Part shown: positions 36,653 to 45,754 of the stretch, in pieces
Layout of the letters: the number at the start of each line of letters is the position of its first letter
How positions within the stretch are numbered: the stretch's first letter is position 1
Origin: Parasphingorhabdus sp. SCSIO 66989
GTDB taxonomy: Bacteria; Pseudomonadota; Alphaproteobacteria; Sphingomonadales; Sphingomonadaceae
Assembly (NCBI RefSeq): GCF_032852305.1
Contig: NZ_CP136594.1
Coordinates: 558,001-622,000, forward strand
Direction: 5' to 3'
DNA: 64,000 bases
Made by a program: the position numbers and the translations under genes
The notes under the pieces: model-generated
What the model saw: only the letters and a program-made list of their open reading frames with translations
Databases searched by the model: none
Told to the model about the DNA's origin: nothing

Positions 36653-37990
36653 ATGAATCTTAATGAAGGCGGAGCACGGTTGCGAACCGGACTTACCCCG
36701 GAGCCGGTGATCGTCAGTGCCACAACGGCTGACATCCGGTTTCCGACTTCGCGTTTCCTTGACGGATCAGACGCGATGAATCCGGACCCCGACTATTCGG
36801 CCGCCTATGTCACGCTGTCTGCTGATGGGCTGGAAGGCCATGGCCTTGCCTTCACGCTGGGGCGTGGCACCGATCTGGTCGTAGCCGCGATTGAGGCGTT
36901 GCTGCCGCAGGTTATCGGACGCAGCCTGGATGGTATCGAGAATGATCTCGCCGGTTTTTGGCGCAGCCTGGTGGGGGATAGTCAGTATCGCTGGCTCGGC
37001 CCGGAAAAGGGCATCATCCACCTCGCCACCGCTGCTATTGTCAACGCAGTCTGGGACATGCTGGCGCGGCGCGCGGGCAAACCGTTATGGCGCTATCTGG
37101 CCGATATGCCACCGGAGCAGGTCGTTTCAGCGATTGATTTCCGTCATATCGCCGATGCTTTGCCGCCAGAGCTTGCACTCGACCTGTTGAACCGGAATCT
37201 TGCAGACAAGCCAGCACGCATCGCCCGGCTGGAAGCGGAAGGCCATGCCGCCTATACGACATCTGCCGGCTGGCTCGGCTATGATGACGACAAGATCCGT
37301 GATCTGGCCGGTAAGGCCATTGCCGATGGCTGGTCCGCGATCAAGATGAAGGTGGGCGGCAATCTTGCCGACGATATCCGCCGCTGTGCTGTGCTGCGCG
37401 AGGTACTTGGTCCTGACCGCCTTTTGATGATCGACGCCAATCAGGTCTGGGATGTCGACCAGGCCATCGACTGGGTCAAAGCGCTGGCTGACTATAATCC
37501 CTATTGGATCGAGGAGCCGATTAGCCCCGATGACATATTGGGACATGGCCGCATCCGGCAAGCAGTAGCCCCCATTCGGGTCGCCACGGGGGAGCACTGC
37601 CACAATCGCGTGATGTTCAAGCAGTTCCTGCAAGCGGATGCTATTGACGTGGTACAGGTGGATGCGTGCCGCCTCGGCGGTGTCAACGAGGTTCTGTCGG
37701 TGTTGCTGCTTGCTGCGGCGTTTGACAAGCCGGTATGCCCACATGCCGGAGGCGTTGGCCTGTGCGAATATGTGCAGCATATCAGCTTTTTCGATGCGGC
37801 AGCCGTCGCCAGCAGTGCTGAAGGCCGCATGATCGAGCATGCCGGTCATCTGCACGAGCATTTCATTGACCCCATCCGCATTCGCGCCGGTCGTTACCTC
37901 GCGCCCGAGCTGCCGGGCTATAGTGTCGAGATGAAGCCCGCCTCGCGCGCCGAATATGCCTTCCCAAACGGCAGCACCTGGCAATCCTGA
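36653..37990 (+). CDS. fucD: L-fuconate dehydratase (enolase superfamily)
   Basis: A 445-residue mandelate-racemase-group enolase. It has the base motif AIKMKVGG (KxK), metal ligands in LLMIDANQVWD, YWIEEPISPDD and VATGEHCHNR, and the C-terminal PHAGGVGLCEYVQH typical of L-fuconate dehydratases. It converts L-fuconate to 2-keto-3-deoxy-L-fuconate. The length fits the family (~440) when started at the second ATG, 36653, preceded by AGGGA; the ATG at 36632 would add seven residues. It is divergent from the aldose dehydrogenase set, with operator-like sites between them. Confidence 0.93.
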   Translation: MNLNEGGARLRTGLTPEPVIVSATTADIRFPTSRFLDGSDAMNPDPDYSAAYVTLSADGLEGHGLAFTLGRGTDLVVAAIEALLPQVIGRSLDGIENDLAGFWRSLVGDSQYRWLGPEKGIIHLATAAIVNAVWDMLARRAGKPLWRYLADMPPEQVVSAIDFRHIADALPPELALDLLNRNLADKPARIARLEAEGHAAYTTSAGWLGYDDDKIRDLAGKAIADGWSAIKMKVGGNLADDIRRCAVLREVLGPDRLLMIDANQVWDVDQAIDWVKALADYNPYWIEEPISPDDILGHGRIRQAVAPIRVATGEHCHNRVMFKQFLQADAIDVVQVDACRLGGVNEVLSVLLLAAAFDKPVCPHAGGVGLCEYVQHISFFDAAAVASSAEGRMIEHAGHLHEHFIDPIRIRAGRYLAPELPGYSVEMKPASRAEYAFPNGSTWQS

Positions 37991-38003
37991 GCAAGCGCCC
38001 CGG

Positions 38004-38846
38004 TCAGGCCTGAACGGTGCGTTGCCGCTGTTCTCCCAGACCCGAAATGCCCAGCCAGACCTCCTGCCCGGGGCGCAGATAGATTGGCGGGCTTTGGCCG
38101 AGGCCAACACCGGGCGGCGTCCCGGTCGAAATGATATCGCCTGTTTGCAGCGTCATGAACTGGCTAATATAGGCAATCAGAAACGCGACGCCATAGACCA
38201 TCGTGCGGGTATTGCCGTTCTGGTAGCGATGGCCATCAACCTCCAGCCATATGTCGAGCGCTTGCGGGTCCGGCACATCGTCCGGGGTTACGAGATAGGG
38301 GCCGATCGGGCCAAAGCTGTCATGGCTCTTGCCCTTTACCCACTGCCCCTGATGCTCCATCTGGAACGCGCGCTCCGATACGTCATGGACCACACAATAA
38401 CCAGCGACATGTGATAGCGCGTCTTCCTCGCGCACATATTTGGCTGGCTTGCCGATAACGACCCCCAGTTCGACCTCCCAGTCTGTCTTGGTTGAACCCC
38501 GGGGAATCTCCAGATTATCATTCGGACCGCATATGGCGTTTACGCCTTTCATAAAGAGCACCGGCTCGGATGGCACTTCGGTGCCGGTTTCTGCGGCATG
38601 ATCAGCATAGTTGAGGCCGACACAGATGAACTTCGGCACTTGGCCGACGCACGCGCCGAAGCGGAATCCCGGTGTGACTTCGGGTAGATCGAGAAGGTTA
38701 ACATTGCGCAGTTGCTCAAGCCCTGCTGGCAACAGTGTTGCGCCACCAATATCATCAATGACACCGGAGATATCACGATGACTGCCATCAGGAGCAACCA
38801 TGCCAGGCTTTTCAGCGCCGGGCATACCATGACGAAAAAGCTTCAT
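38004..38846 (-). CDS. FAH-family L-2,4-diketo-3-deoxyfuconate hydrolase
   Basis: A 280-residue fumarylacetoacetate-hydrolase-fold protein: FICVGLNYADHAAETG, metal-binding TDWEVELGVVIG, VVHDVSERAFQMEHQGQW, DIISTGTPPGVGLG. In the non-phosphorylating fucose pathway this family cleaves 2,4-diketo-3-deoxy-L-fuconate to pyruvate and L-lactate. That is the likely role here, since the preceding enzymes and an L-lactate dehydrogenase are all present. It overlaps the second fucosidase by 4 nt. Confidence 0.88.
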   Translation of the reverse strand: MKLFRHGMPGAEKPGMVAPDGSHRDISGVIDDIGGATLLPAGLEQLRNVNLLDLPEVTPGFRFGACVGQVPKFICVGLNYADHAAETGTEVPSEPVLFMKGVNAICGPNDNLEIPRGSTKTDWEVELGVVIGKPAKYVREEDALSHVAGYCVVHDVSERAFQMEHQGQWVKGKSHDSFGPIGPYLVTPDDVPDPQALDIWLEVDGHRYQNGNTRTMVYGVAFLIAYISQFMTLQTGDIISTGTPPGVGLGQSPPIYLRPGQEVWLGISGLGEQRQRTVQA

Positions 38847-40144
38847 GCCAGATTCTCCATATCGGGTGCTACAGGCTCAAAGCGAGCCGGGTCACAATCA
38901 AACTCGAGTACCAAAACCGTGGCAACAGGATCGCGATATGCTTCCGGCACGTCGATCATCACCTCGCCCATGCCATCGATATCCATCAGTTCATCCATCA
39001 CCGGCACGCGGATTTCATAGGGTAGCGCCTCGCTATGGCCGAGGATGCGCACTTGCTGCAGGTGGTGGACCGGAACGCCGCGAACCGAAACTGGTGCCAC
39101 CGGCTGCATGAGCAGGTGACAATAAAGCATCTGCCCTTTCAATGTTGTCGGCCCGTGAAACTGCCATGGCTTAAGGCCTGCACTGGACCCGATGATCGCT
39201 TCCCCGTTCCGCTCCATCCAGCGTTGAAAATGCGCCAGGCGATCCGCTTGTGGCTGTGGGATATGCCCGTCACCATCGGGGCCGATATTCAGCAGCAGAT
39301 TGCCTCCCTTGCCGGCGACTTCGCACAAAGTGTGTATCAATGTTGCTGGTGATTTGTAGTGATCATCGATCGCATTGAAGCCCCAGCTCTTATTCATCGT
39401 CAAACAGGTTTCCCAAGGTCCTGGCGGCGGCTCGGGCGGCACGAACTGCTCGGGTGTGTCAAAATCACCATGGTTAGGGAGGCGGTTATTGATCAGTATA
39501 TCGGGCTGAAGTTGGCGGATAAGCTGCTCAAGCCCGTCAACATCCCACATTTCAGGGCTGCGCTCCCAAGCACCATCGAACCAGATGGTTTCAATCGTGC
39601 CATAATCGGTCAGCAATTCCGTGATCTGACCGCGCAAATAGGCCTGATATTCCGCCAAACCCTCCGCGGTTGGCGCTGGATATTGGCCGAAGACATAGGG
39701 CCGCATCGCGTCGGTAAAAGGCGGATAGGCGGGGTGATGCCAGTCCGGCAGCGAATAATAGAGGCCAATCTTCAGGCCGTGACGTCGACAAGCAGCGACG
39801 AATTCACCGACAATATCCACGCCCGGCGCAGTTCTGGCTACGCCATAGTCGCCATAGCTGCTTGGCCACAGCGCGAAGCCGTCATGATGCCGGGTGGTGA
39901 GGACAGCATAGCGCATTCCCGCGGCTGCCGCCGCTGCTATCCATTCTTCCGGCGCAGCCGGGTTTGGCTGCCATGTCTCGGCATTGGCATGATAGGTGTC
40001 GGCAGGGATATCCTGGCCGAGCGGCAGGCCCACCACCCCGCCTACAAGCGGCCAACTCGCTTCCCAGCCAGCCTGCGCCCACGGCCCCCAATGCACGAAC
40101 AGGCCAAAGCGGGCCGGCTCGAACCAATGTTCTGTACGAGGCAT
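38843..40144 (-). CDS. alpha-L-fucosidase, GH29 (second copy)
   Basis: A 433-residue GH29 enzyme: FEPARFGLFVHWGPWAQAGWEASW, VLTTRHHDGFALWPSSYGDY, KIGLYYSLPDWHHP, and the probable nucleophile Asp in IETIWFDGAWE. It is diverged from the copy at 12.6-14.0 kb and so probably differs in linkage or aglycone preference. No signal peptide, hence cytoplasmic. Co-transcribed with the FAH hydrolase, which ties fucose release to its catabolism. Confidence 0.92.
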   Translation of the reverse strand: MPRTEHWFEPARFGLFVHWGPWAQAGWEASWPLVGGVVGLPLGQDIPADTYHANAETWQPNPAAPEEWIAAAAAAGMRYAVLTTRHHDGFALWPSSYGDYGVARTAPGVDIVGEFVAACRRHGLKIGLYYSLPDWHHPAYPPFTDAMRPYVFGQYPAPTAEGLAEYQAYLRGQITELLTDYGTIETIWFDGAWERSPEMWDVDGLEQLIRQLQPDILINNRLPNHGDFDTPEQFVPPEPPPGPWETCLTMNKSWGFNAIDDHYKSPATLIHTLCEVAGKGGNLLLNIGPDGDGHIPQPQADRLAHFQRWMERNGEAIIGSSAGLKPWQFHGPTTLKGQMLYCHLLMQPVAPVSVRGVPVHHLQQVRILGHSEALPYEIRVPVMDELMDIDGMGEVMIDVPEAYRDPVATVLVLEFDCDPARFEPVAPDMENLA

Positions 40145-40249
40145 GGCTTTTTCTTTCTTCTCGTGGCGAGCGGTTATGTCGCCTGTCTTAAGTAAACAGT
40201 CGGCTCGCTGATATGCTCATGAATAATATAGCGTATTGATAGCGCTGAC

Positions 40250-41638
40250 TCAGACCGCTTCTGCCGGGATCCAGTTGCCGTGAAAGCCCAAGGGCACCAA
40301 TTGCGGCAGCGGTATCGTTGCAACCGGGTCTGCAGAAACGTCTTTAGCATCGAGCACCACAAAATCGGTGTGGTTGCGACTGACATCCAGCACATAGCCA
40401 ATCATCCAACCGTCATTCTCGGCTGAATCCGGGCTGCGCGGCACGAAGACGAACTCGCCCGGAATGCAATCGGCGCCGAAATCGTGAACTTTGCGCTCGC
40501 CCGTCTCCATATCATGGGCAATCACACCGGAAAATGGCGGGCCGCGTCCCTCATCCAAAGTAACGGTATAGGCATAGCGATAGGGCTTTCCGGTCAGACG
40601 TTCATCATATCGCGGAAATTCCTGCGGCACGCTGTCCGTGACCTGACGATCGACGGTCTTCGCCCCCAGATCGCATGTCCAGCGCTCGAAGGTAACCTTG
40701 GATCCGCCCGGCTCCTCAGTGCCCTCGGCGAACAGCCGGTCATGCACCGCGACATCGACTACAACCCGACCATCAGGCAGGTCATAGGCGTTGCAGGGAT
40801 GGAAAACATAGCCGGGCTCGACCGAGCACCAGATAATCTCGTCTGCTGTGCCTTCGCGCGGCAACAGACCCACACGTGCGGGGTGCTCCTCAGGATTCCA
40901 GACATAGGGCACGCTCATCCCGGCCTTTGCTGTTTCAACCGAAAAGGTAACCGGCATATCGAAGATGAGGACAAACCGCTCGGTCAGCGCACAATCATGG
41001 ATCATCGGTCCGCCTGACATGGGAATCTTCATTTCCCTGCGGACCAACCCGTCCTGCCCAATGACCACATGGCGGATAAACTCCATATTGCCGGCATCAT
41101 AGCAAATCGCATGCAGTTCGCCGGTGTCAGGGTCAGGATGGGGGTGGGCGGTAAATCCACCCAATTTCAGGCTGCCATCAAGGTCGGTATACGCCTTTGT
41201 ACCCAGCAAAGAGTCGACCTCCACCGGATAGCCACCCGCTTCAATCAGCGCCAATATCTTACCCGCATGGCTGATGACATTGGTATTGACGGTATCGCCC
41301 CGCTCATGGCGCGGTCCGGGAGCCGGGGGTTCGCCCAGTACCTCGCTGACTTGATTGGAGCGGATGTAGCGGTTGCGATACCATAACGCCTTGCCATCCT
41401 TGATCCGCACAGCATGAATCATCCCATCGCCGGCAAACCAGTGATGGGTGCTGCCATCGGGCGGGGTGATCGGATTGGGGCCGATCCGCATATAGGTGCC
41501 GTCGAGGCTGGCCGGGAGTTCACCGTTTACCGGCAACCCCTCCACGATCAGTTCGTCTCGTATCGGTGCATAAGGCCCTTCGAGATAAGGGTTAGTTTGA
41601 TCGGATGGCTTATCGGCTATCTGTTCAATGCTGTTCAT
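40250..41638 (-). CDS. carotenoid oxygenase/lignostilbene dioxygenase
   Basis: A 462-residue non-haem iron oxygenase. It begins NPYLEGPYAPIRDELIVEG with DGTYMRIGPNP. The four iron-binding histidines are visible in TAHPHPDPDTGE, GPMIHDCALTE, YVFHPCNAYDLPDG and the C-terminal LGFHGNWIPAEAV. Family members split a C=C bond in carotenoids/apocarotenoids or stilbenes to two carbonyls; which substrate is not decidable here. No signal peptide. It lies alone between the fucosidase and the TonB receptor, with AGAGGTG before the ATG. Confidence 0.92.
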   Translation of the reverse strand: MNSIEQIADKPSDQTNPYLEGPYAPIRDELIVEGLPVNGELPASLDGTYMRIGPNPITPPDGSTHHWFAGDGMIHAVRIKDGKALWYRNRYIRSNQVSEVLGEPPAPGPRHERGDTVNTNVISHAGKILALIEAGGYPVEVDSLLGTKAYTDLDGSLKLGGFTAHPHPDPDTGELHAICYDAGNMEFIRHVVIGQDGLVRREMKIPMSGGPMIHDCALTERFVLIFDMPVTFSVETAKAGMSVPYVWNPEEHPARVGLLPREGTADEIIWCSVEPGYVFHPCNAYDLPDGRVVVDVAVHDRLFAEGTEEPGGSKVTFERWTCDLGAKTVDRQVTDSVPQEFPRYDERLTGKPYRYAYTVTLDEGRGPPFSGVIAHDMETGERKVHDFGADCIPGEFVFVPRSPDSAENDGWMIGYVLDVSRNHTDFVVLDAKDVSADPVATIPLPQLVPLGFHGNWIPAEAV

Positions 41639-41690
41639 GTCATCACCTCTCTGATCGTGCTAGCTATCATCGTCCTTGGAAAAACAGAGA

Positions 41691-41715
41691 CAAGGCCGTA
41701 ATCCATACGGCCTTG
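41691..41715 (-). terminator. probable terminator after the TonB receptor
   Basis: A perfect 9-bp stem, CAAGGCCGT and ACGGCCTTG, with a 7-nt loop. Read on the minus strand it lies 51 bases past the receptor stop and is followed by a T-rich stretch (TCTCTGTTTTTCC). It separates the receptor from the carotenoid oxygenase gene. Confidence 0.6.
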
Positions 41716-41766
41716 CCCCAGGGGGTGGGACCAAGTCGTCGAAGATATGGCCCGACTGATCGTCCA

Positions 41767-44046
41767 TCAGAAGCTTACACCGAGCCTGACGCCATAGGTG
41801 CGGCCCAGATTTGGCGTACCATTTGCCCACAAATTCGCGACCGGCGCAAATGTCTGGAAGAAACGCTCGTCGGTCAGGTTGCGACCATAGACACTGGCCC
41901 GTACTTCCCTGCCACCAGCATCGAAGGTGAGGCCGATCTGCCCATCAAGCAGGCCAAAGTCGTCGATGAAGCCACGCGGATCATTAATCAATGGCGACGG
42001 CCCGCCGCCATCAAAACGCGGTCCCAGATGGAAGAAATAGCTGTCTGTCCAGCGATAGGTGACCAGCGCATCAAGCGCGACATTGTCGGTCACTTGGGTT
42101 TCGTACTGCACCGTGCCTGAAACCTGAAATTCGGGCGCATTGCGCGGTTCCACAAAATCCGTGACGTCAAAATCGTTGAAGATGAAGTCACGGTACCGTG
42201 CGTTGAGATAGCCGCCGGTGCCCGAGACAGTCAGACCTTCGGCCACCACCGCCATGATCTCTGCCTCAATGCCCCAATACCGCACTGCAGCGGCGTTGGT
42301 GACAGTGGTGATCGTCGCGCCGGTTTCGGGATTGCGGCGGATCACTTCTTCCTGCTTATCAGTATAGTCGGTCAGGAAACCGGCGAGGTTGAAGCGCAGC
42401 CTGCGATTAAACCATTCGCTTTTGAGGCCCAGCTCATAGGTATCGACCAGCTCGGGATCATAAGGCCCGATCGTCTCTGTACTGTTGCCACGACCATTGA
42501 AGCCACCCGATCGGAAGCCCTGGCTGTACGAAGCGTAGATCAGCATATCCTCACGCGGCTGGTAATCAATCGCGATGCGCGGCGTGAACTGGCTCCAGCC
42601 CTGGGTATCGGCAGCAACATTGTCAAAGCCTTCTGTCTCGGGAAAGAAGCCGCCGCCCGTCTGATTAAAGCCATTGCGATAGATAAAGTCTTTATACTCA
42701 TAGGTATAGCGCCCACCCAGAGATATGCGCAACTCATCGGTTACGCGATAGTCGCCGGTGAGATACGCGCCGAAGCTGTAAGTGGTTTGCTGGCGGTCCA
42801 CGATCTCCACCGTGTCAGGCGGGAAACCCAAGAGTTCGAAGACGAACAGCGAGTTGGCCCCGTCCTGATAGTCAACAAATTGGCCAAACAGTCCGCCGAG
42901 AATCCTCAACCTGTCATTCACTGTCCAATTGGCACGAAACTCTTGCATGAACTGACGTTCGGTCACCGGCTGGATACTCGCGAATGTCGGGATCGGGACA
43001 CCATCAAAATCCGTTTGCTTGTCTTCCTCGAAAAGGTTGAAGCCACTGATTGATGTGATGTCGACATCGCCAGCAGTAATGTTGGCTGTCAAGTTGACAG
43101 AATGAGTCGTGGTGCGCAGGAAAGTCGGCGTGTCCTGATTGGTGCGGCTAAGATCCTGATTGGGGTCAGCGCAGCGCGGCATGTCGGTGACAACAACGCC
43201 GATGCACATCAGCTCGGTTGGGTTCGAGCGATTGAACAGCACACCCCAATCGCCTTCATTGCGCAGATAATCATATTGCAGCAATATCTCGACATCATCG
43301 GAAGGCGTGAAACGCAGCGAAGGTGACACTACCAGAAGATCGACGAAGCCACGATTCTCGCCATTAAAGTCGTTGGTGAACTGGCCATCATTGGTGACAC
43401 TGTTAACCGCAATGCGCGCATCGATTTTGCCAGGCACAATCGGACCGGTCAGCGATCCGCGCAGGTTAAACTCTCCGAAATTGCCCACAGTGACCTGCGC
43501 TTCCCCAGCAAATTCGTCTTTGGGTTTGGGGCGCGTTATGTTGATGACGCCGCCAATACTGTTGGCACCGAACAACGTGCCTTGCGGCCCGCGCAGCACT
43601 TCGACACGTTCGACATCGACTACGTTCAACAGCTGGCCTGCTATCGATGAGCCAAAAATCACGCCGTCAACCACCAGCGAAACCGCAGGGCTAAAAGTAC
43701 GGTCGAAATCCGCAGTGCCGACGCCGCGAATGAATATATTGGCGCCGCCAGCGGAAACGGCATTGGGATTGATCACCAGATTGGGCGTGACCATTTCGAG
43801 TCCCTTGACGTCGAGGATTTGGCGCTTGGCCAGTTCCTCGCCACTGACAACTGTTACCGCGATTGGCACATCTTGCAGGTTTTCCGTGGTTCGCCTGGCG
43901 GTCACGACAACCGTGTCAAGCATGTCGTCCCCAGCCTGGGACGAATCCTCTTCCATAGCATCATCATTGGCCTCTTGGCCGAACGCTGGCTGCGACAGTG
44001 CCAGCAATGAAACGAAACCCAGAACGGGTGCGTACCGATTGGTCAT
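41767..44046 (-). CDS. TonB-dependent outer-membrane receptor
   Basis: A 759-residue receptor. It has a signal peptide (RYAPVLGFVSLLALSQPAFG), a TonB-box-like DTVVVTARRTTENLQDVPIA, a plug domain with GGVINITRPKP, then a 22-strand-type barrel ending in the terminal Phe (GVRLGVSF). Sphingomonads use such receptors for glycans and hydrophobic aglycones. Start at 44046, with GGAGG 8 nt upstream; the frame upstream lacks one. It is the likely entry port for the fucoside and is divergent from the lactate dehydrogenase gene, sharing its regulatory gap. Confidence 0.92.
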   Translation of the reverse strand: MTNRYAPVLGFVSLLALSQPAFGQEANDDAMEEDSSQAGDDMLDTVVVTARRTTENLQDVPIAVTVVSGEELAKRQILDVKGLEMVTPNLVINPNAVSAGGANIFIRGVGTADFDRTFSPAVSLVVDGVIFGSSIAGQLLNVVDVERVEVLRGPQGTLFGANSIGGVINITRPKPKDEFAGEAQVTVGNFGEFNLRGSLTGPIVPGKIDARIAVNSVTNDGQFTNDFNGENRGFVDLLVVSPSLRFTPSDDVEILLQYDYLRNEGDWGVLFNRSNPTELMCIGVVVTDMPRCADPNQDLSRTNQDTPTFLRTTTHSVNLTANITAGDVDITSISGFNLFEEDKQTDFDGVPIPTFASIQPVTERQFMQEFRANWTVNDRLRILGGLFGQFVDYQDGANSLFVFELLGFPPDTVEIVDRQQTTYSFGAYLTGDYRVTDELRISLGGRYTYEYKDFIYRNGFNQTGGGFFPETEGFDNVAADTQGWSQFTPRIAIDYQPREDMLIYASYSQGFRSGGFNGRGNSTETIGPYDPELVDTYELGLKSEWFNRRLRFNLAGFLTDYTDKQEEVIRRNPETGATITTVTNAAAVRYWGIEAEIMAVVAEGLTVSGTGGYLNARYRDFIFNDFDVTDFVEPRNAPEFQVSGTVQYETQVTDNVALDALVTYRWTDSYFFHLGPRFDGGGPSPLINDPRGFIDDFGLLDGQIGLTFDAGGREVRASVYGRNLTDERFFQTFAPVANLWANGTPNLGRTYGVRLGVSF

Positions 44047-44157
44047 TTTTATCTGCCTCCATCTTCTCCCCACCCCGGAGACATCAAGATATGTTCCGGG
44101 GGCGCGTTCAGATGCACTGCAGCCGACTCTTTTGGCCGATCATAGGCGCAGCACAAG

Positions 44158-44172
44158 TGAACTGCTGTTTTA
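44158..44172. promoter_or_regulatory. shared island operator, site 4 (receptor/lldD gap)
   Basis: TGAACTGCTGTTTTA; its complement TAAAACAGCAGTTCA matches site 1 at 13 of 15 positions, including the AAACAGCA core. It lies 112 bp upstream of the TonB receptor start and ~135 bp before the lactate dehydrogenase, facing the receptor. Confidence 0.5.
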
Positions 44173-44205
44173 AGATTGCAACGGACTTGTAACTTGTGTC
44201 AAGTG

Positions 44206-44254
44206 CTCAATTGCGCAAATGCGTGTTTCTATGGAGGTGAGAATTGCAATTGAG
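44206..44254. promoter_or_regulatory. long-spaced inverted repeat upstream of lldD
   Basis: Perfect 9-bp arms CTCAATTGC (44206-44214) and GCAATTGAG (44246-44254), 31 nt apart, about 50-100 bp before the lactate dehydrogenase start. A short dyad ACTTG-TGT-CAAGT (44192-44204) lies next to it. The arrangement could be two half-sites or an mRNA hairpin; which is not decided by the sequence. Confidence 0.3.
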
Positions 44255-44305
44255 AGCCGTGCATAGCTGCTGGACAAGGTGCTTCCGAAAAGGCTTGGTC
44301 CGGCC

Positions 44306-45436
44306 ATGGTAATTGCAGAAGTCGCTGATTTTCGGGAGGCAGCGCGACGTCGCGTGCCGCACTTCCTGTTCGAATATATCGATGGCGGCAGCTATCAGCA
44401 GGTCACCTTAGGCCGCAATGTTGAAGACCTTGCAGATGTGACATTAGGGCAATGGGTTCTGCGCGATGTCTCCGAAGTTGATCCATCAATCACTCTGTTT
44501 GGCCAGCGACTCTCGCTGCCATTGGTGCTGGCACCGGTCGGGCTAGCCGGCCTCAATGCCCGCCGTGGCGAGGTCCAGGCGGCCCGAGCCGCCAACGTCG
44601 CCGGAGTCCCCTTATGTCTTTCGACCGTGTCCGCCTGCACTATTGAGGAGGTCGCGGCTGAGTCCGGTCAGCCACCGTGGTTTCAGCTCTATATGCTGCG
44701 CGACCGGGGGTTTGTTACGGCCATGCTCGATCGTGCAAAGGCCGCCAGTTGCCCGGCGCTTGTTTTTACCGTCGATCTCCCGGTTCCCGGCGCGCGTTAT
44801 CGCGACCGGCGCTCCGGGCTGACCGGTGCTCCGGGCCTCTCCGGCCAGCTACAGCGCCTTGGCCAGGCGCTGGCGAAGCCGGGCTGGTGCTGGGATGTCG
44901 GATTGCGCGGTCGCCCGTTGACGCTCGGCAATGTTGCGGGCGTGTTGGGCTCCAGCGCGCCATTGAGTGACTTTCTCGGCTGGCTTGCTGACAATTTCGA
45001 CCCGGCGGCGACATGGAAAGATCTGGAATGGGTACGCAGCCAATGGTCTGGCCCGCTTATCGTCAAGGGCATCCTCCATCCCGACGATGCGCGGGCCGCC
45101 CTTGCGGCCGGCGCTGATGGCATCGTGGTGTCCAACCATGGTGGCCGCCAGCTCGATGGTGCCATGTCTGCAGTGAAGGCACTGCCGGGCATTGTTGATA
45201 CTGTTGGCGGCGACTTGGTAGTCTTGGCAGATGGCGGCGTGCGTTCGGGCCTCGATGTGCTGCGCTACCTGTCTCTGGGTGCCGATGCCGTACTTGCAGG
45301 GCGCCCATGGGTTTGGGCATTGGGGAGTGCAGGCGAGCGCGGCGTGGCACAATTGATCGCAATGCTCGATGCCGAATTACGCGCCGCTATGGCGCTTACC
45401 GGAGAAACGCGGCTCGCTGCGGGGTCGGGAAAATAG
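44306..45436 (+). CDS. lldD: FMN-dependent L-lactate dehydrogenase (alpha-hydroxy-acid oxidase family)
   Basis: A 376-residue flavoenzyme. It opens VADFREAARRRVPHFLFEYIDGGSYQQ like LldD, then PWFQLYMLRDRG, IVKGILHPDDARAALAAGADG, and the catalytic IVSNHGGRQLDG. It oxidises L-lactate to pyruvate at the membrane, passing electrons to quinone. L-lactate is a product of the fucose route in this island, so the gene completes it. The start at 44306 aligns with LldD; a GTG at 44279 would add nine residues. Last island gene before tRNA-Gly. Confidence 0.87.
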   Translation: MVIAEVADFREAARRRVPHFLFEYIDGGSYQQVTLGRNVEDLADVTLGQWVLRDVSEVDPSITLFGQRLSLPLVLAPVGLAGLNARRGEVQAARAANVAGVPLCLSTVSACTIEEVAAESGQPPWFQLYMLRDRGFVTAMLDRAKAASCPALVFTVDLPVPGARYRDRRSGLTGAPGLSGQLQRLGQALAKPGWCWDVGLRGRPLTLGNVAGVLGSSAPLSDFLGWLADNFDPAATWKDLEWVRSQWSGPLIVKGILHPDDARAALAAGADGIVVSNHGGRQLDGAMSAVKALPGIVDTVGGDLVVLADGGVRSGLDVLRYLSLGADAVLAGRPWVWALGSAGERGVAQLIAMLDAELRAAMALTGETRLAAGSGK

Positions 45437-45474
45437 ACCAGACTTGCTGCGCAAAATTGCTAAGTCATTGAAAA

Positions 45475-45549
45475 TGGAGCGGGCGAAGAGATTCGAACTC
45501 TCGACCCCAACCTTGGCAAGGTTGTGCTCTACCCCTGAGCTACGCCCGC
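45475..45549 (-). tRNA. tRNA-Gly (anticodon GCC), candidate attR
   Basis: The minus strand reads GCGGGCGTAGCTCAGGGG at the 5' end, an anticodon loop TTGCCAA with GCC, a T-arm GAGAGTTCGAATCTC, and an acceptor stem closing with CGCCCGC-T-CCA encoded. All four arms pair. Its 3' half is repeated in degraded form at 10278-10324, so this gene probably served as the integration site of the 35-kb block. Confidence 0.95.
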
Positions 45550-45754
45550 TCGGCGGCTGATTATTTGTACCAGTGATTCTGGCCCATCAGCAGGTGAGGG
45601 CGCGCGGTTAGCATGCGTTTTTCGGTCCCGCAAGAGGAATTTTTGCCGCCCTCACACCTTAATATAACAAATCCGGTCTTGGCATTGCCCGTGCGGCACC
45701 CAAAATGATAGGACAGACAAAAGCGCTCCCCCGGCCCCTCCGGGCGGCGGTGCA

